NCBI GenBank assembly: GCA_031261455.1
Contig: JAISJP010000016.1
Span: 117,703 to 181,702, forward strand
DNA from: Propionibacteriaceae bacterium
GTDB lineage: Bacteria; Actinomycetota; Actinomycetes; Propionibacteriales; Propionibacteriaceae
Reading direction: 5' to 3'
Length of the DNA stretch: 64,000 nt
Shown here piece after piece: positions 62,485 to 64,000 of this stretch (position 1 is the stretch's first letter; each line of letters starts with the position of its first letter). The position numbers and the translations under genes were made by a program. The notes under the pieces were generated by a model. The model did no database searches. It worked only from the letters and a program-made list of their open reading frames with translations, and was not told the origin of the DNA.

Positions 62485-64000
62485 CTAACTGACCACGACC
62501 TCAGCCAGTCTAGCGAACGTATCGGTCGTATGCACCTGCAGGGTGTAACCATCCCAGGTGTAAAGGTCATCGTCGATCAGGAGACCACGCACCTGATACG
62601 CGTTCGTATCGAGCGTGAGCGTGGCAACTATCTGCAAACCGGAATCGCCGTCACGAATGACAACATAGTCCACACCCCACAGGTAGTCTCCGCTGGTTTC
62701 AGTGGACCAAGACGCCGGGAACGCGATCAACGAGTCGGATTCACTGGCGAGCATCGCATGATGGTTGTAGCCAGCCTCCGAGTACAAGTAGTTGTCCAAC
62801 GCCAAATCCTGTGCCTCTCGCACATCGTAAGGATCGGTCACATCGAACACAGACAGCTTCATGCCACCGGTCAACCCAAGCTCGTCGCCCGCGAAACCGA
62901 GGCCAAGCACGCGGTCAGAGCCCCAAGGATGCAGATATGAACTGAATCCGGGAATCTTCAGTGTGCTGGTCACGCCGGGTGATGTCGGGTTGCTCAGGTC
63001 GAGCGTGAACAGCGGGTCAGTCTGCAGGAACGTGACCACGTAGCCCACAGGTCCAACGAAACGAACCGACTGCACCGCCTCGCCTTCCATCAGCGGATCA
63101 ATCTTGCCGGTCAACTGCAGTTGTGAGTCAAAAACGTAGAGTGCCGAGTTGCTGACCCAGTTAGCGGAAGTAGTAGTTACAGCCACGCGCAGGTGGCCCT
63201 CGAACTCGTCCATCGCAAACTGACTGATGATGGTGCCCGGGATCGTGGTGTGTGCCGCAACGTCAAGTGCACCTCCGTTAAGCGCTAGGCGCACCAAGGT
63301 TGTCTCAACCGTAAGGACGTTCACCCACTGAGGGTCTGGTGGGTCGAGGGGATCACTGCTGCCAGGTGTTGTGGCAGATGGAGCGTCCGATGTCCACTGT
63401 GCCGGATCACTGGGATACCCCTCGGAAGTTGCGGAAGCATCGGGGGGCGCATTCCAGGCGAGGAATGGACCTGTTGGTTCCGTCCAGACGGTGTTTGGCA
63501 GCGTCACTGTCACCGTCGTAACTGTTGGTGACGGATCGGGAGTCTCCGGCTCCCAGGCAGCAGATTCGACAGGCACACCCGGCGTAACAGTTTGTGTTAC
63601 GGTCCCCATGGGCTGAATCGGCCGGACGGGTGACCCACCGGCGGCGGGGGCCTGTGTCTCGGTGGGATCGAAGGGTGACGGCGGATAAATGCTCCACGTG
63701 ATGTCCGTGTCTTCCGGTTCCGGTTGGAGGTCGTGGAGCAGGCCTTGTGACGGATACAGGCTCGACGTGGTGTCTGGGTCAGTGTCTGACACCATGGTCG
63801 GCTGAATTACTACCCTGTCTGCGGTTTGGTTCAAGTTCGCGGTGAACGCCCCCACTTCGGAGTACGACATGCCGGAAAGGTAGAGGTTGTCAGCGTTCAT
63901 ATACGTGTAACCAGATGCGCCCAGTACAGCCTCCTGCCCGATGCGCTCTCCGGTCGCCACGTTGATAGCTGTGACCACTGCGTAGGAGGGCGAAGTTGGC
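62485..64000 (-). CDS. Secreted beta-propeller protein (PF09826-type), partial
   Basis: At least 505 codons; the frame continues past 63978 to the window edge (PTSPSYAVVTAINVATGE without a stop), so the GTG at 63978 is not the start. Repeated strand motifs such as LTGKIDPLMEGEAVQSVRFVGPVGYVVTFLQTDPLFTLDLSNPTSPGVTSTLKIPGFSSYLHPWGSDRVLGLGFAGDE and LSVFDVTDPYDVREAQ are those of a C-terminal beta-propeller family distantly related to WD40. Between ~65 and 230 there is a long Pro/Thr-rich loop. Extracellular in family members; function unknown. Confidence 0.8.
   Translation of the reverse strand, partial: PTSPSYAVVTAINVATGERIGQEAVLGASGYTYMNADNLYLSGMSYSEVGAFTANLNQTADRVVIQPTMVSDTDPDTTSSLYPSQGLLHDLQPEPEDTDITWSIYPPSPFDPTETQAPAAGGSPVRPIQPMGTVTQTVTPGVPVESAAWEPETPDPSPTVTTVTVTLPNTVWTEPTGPFLAWNAPPDASATSEGYPSDPAQWTSDAPSATTPGSSDPLDPPDPQWVNVLTVETTLVRLALNGGALDVAAHTTIPGTIISQFAMDEFEGHLRVAVTTTSANWVSNSALYVFDSQLQLTGKIDPLMEGEAVQSVRFVGPVGYVVTFLQTDPLFTLDLSNPTSPGVTSTLKIPGFSSYLHPWGSDRVLGLGFAGDELGLTGGMKLSVFDVTDPYDVREAQDLALDNYLYSEAGYNHHAMLASESDSLIAFPASWSTETSGDYLWGVDYVVIRDGDSGLQIVATLTLDTNAYQVRGLLIDDDLYTWDGYTLQVHTTDTFARLAEVVVS

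Overview
The window is chromosomal DNA from a high-GC Gram-positive bacterium (class Actinomycetes). Supporting evidence: a WhiB-family iron-sulfur regulator, a DLW-39-type micro-protein, a translational T-box leader in front of a long IleRS, an actinobacterial protein O-mannosyltransferase with PIG-V-like and GT87-like membrane glycosyltransferases, an SdhC-A-B operon without SdhD, and frequent GTG starts. I cannot fix the genus; a host-associated Actinomycetaceae or Micrococcales-like lineage fits, partly because of the DUF6273 and AAA_14/DUF4143 genes. The window opens and closes inside genes.

Layout. 0-2.4 kb: accessory segment with a truncated AAA/DUF4143 ATPase, a decayed second copy and a small operon with a YidD-like protein; two clusters of related direct repeats sit in the control regions. 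2.4-5.8 kb: left-handed beta-helix GlmU-like protein, GlmM, and a YwaF-like membrane protein. 5.8-9.1 kb: structured leader RNA and the MetQ-MetN-MetI methionine importer. 9.1-13.4 kb: IleRS with T-box, then an orphan triple 23-bp repeat. 13.4-23 kb: MFS transporter, DLW-39, Pmt, then RsmI-TatD-RsmA-IspE, TetR, a lipoprotein hydrolase, tRNA-Gln and an O6-alkylguanine transferase. 23-29 kb: two membrane mannosyl/glycosyltransferases with a class A PBP, and Prs. 29-31 kb: a WhiB protein with a C-terminal HTH, and MgtC. 31-39.5 kb: trpD-trpCF-trpB-trpA, pyrB, a hypothetical membrane protein, pheA, serS. 39.5-46.7 kb: acetate transporter, phosphate transporter with its DUF47 partner, the AmmeMemoRadiSam genes, an SPFH/ribbon-helix-helix pair, Dps. 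46.8-52.7 kb: a large palindromic element, sdhCAB, malQ. 52.7-57.8 kb: an accessory island with two more DUF4143 ATPases, a DUF6273 protein and a fragment of a second, a toxin-antitoxin pair, a truncated second toxin, a decayed ATPase piece and duplicated hairpins. 57.8-64 kb: PntB/PntA transhydrogenase, a short-chain dehydrogenase, a LytR_C protein and a partial secreted beta-propeller protein.

The most unusual signal is a family of tandem direct repeats with a period of 23 bp (22 in one case) at five places. The sequence differs between most loci but the period is kept. Two lie directly in front of AAA_14/DUF4143 ATPase genes, one in front of the YidD-like operon, and two stand alone, which could mark lost genes. 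Other items worth following are the structured leader before metQ, the 160-bp palindromic element between dps and sdhB, the SPFH-RHH pair with a two-site operator, and the WhiB-HTH fusion.
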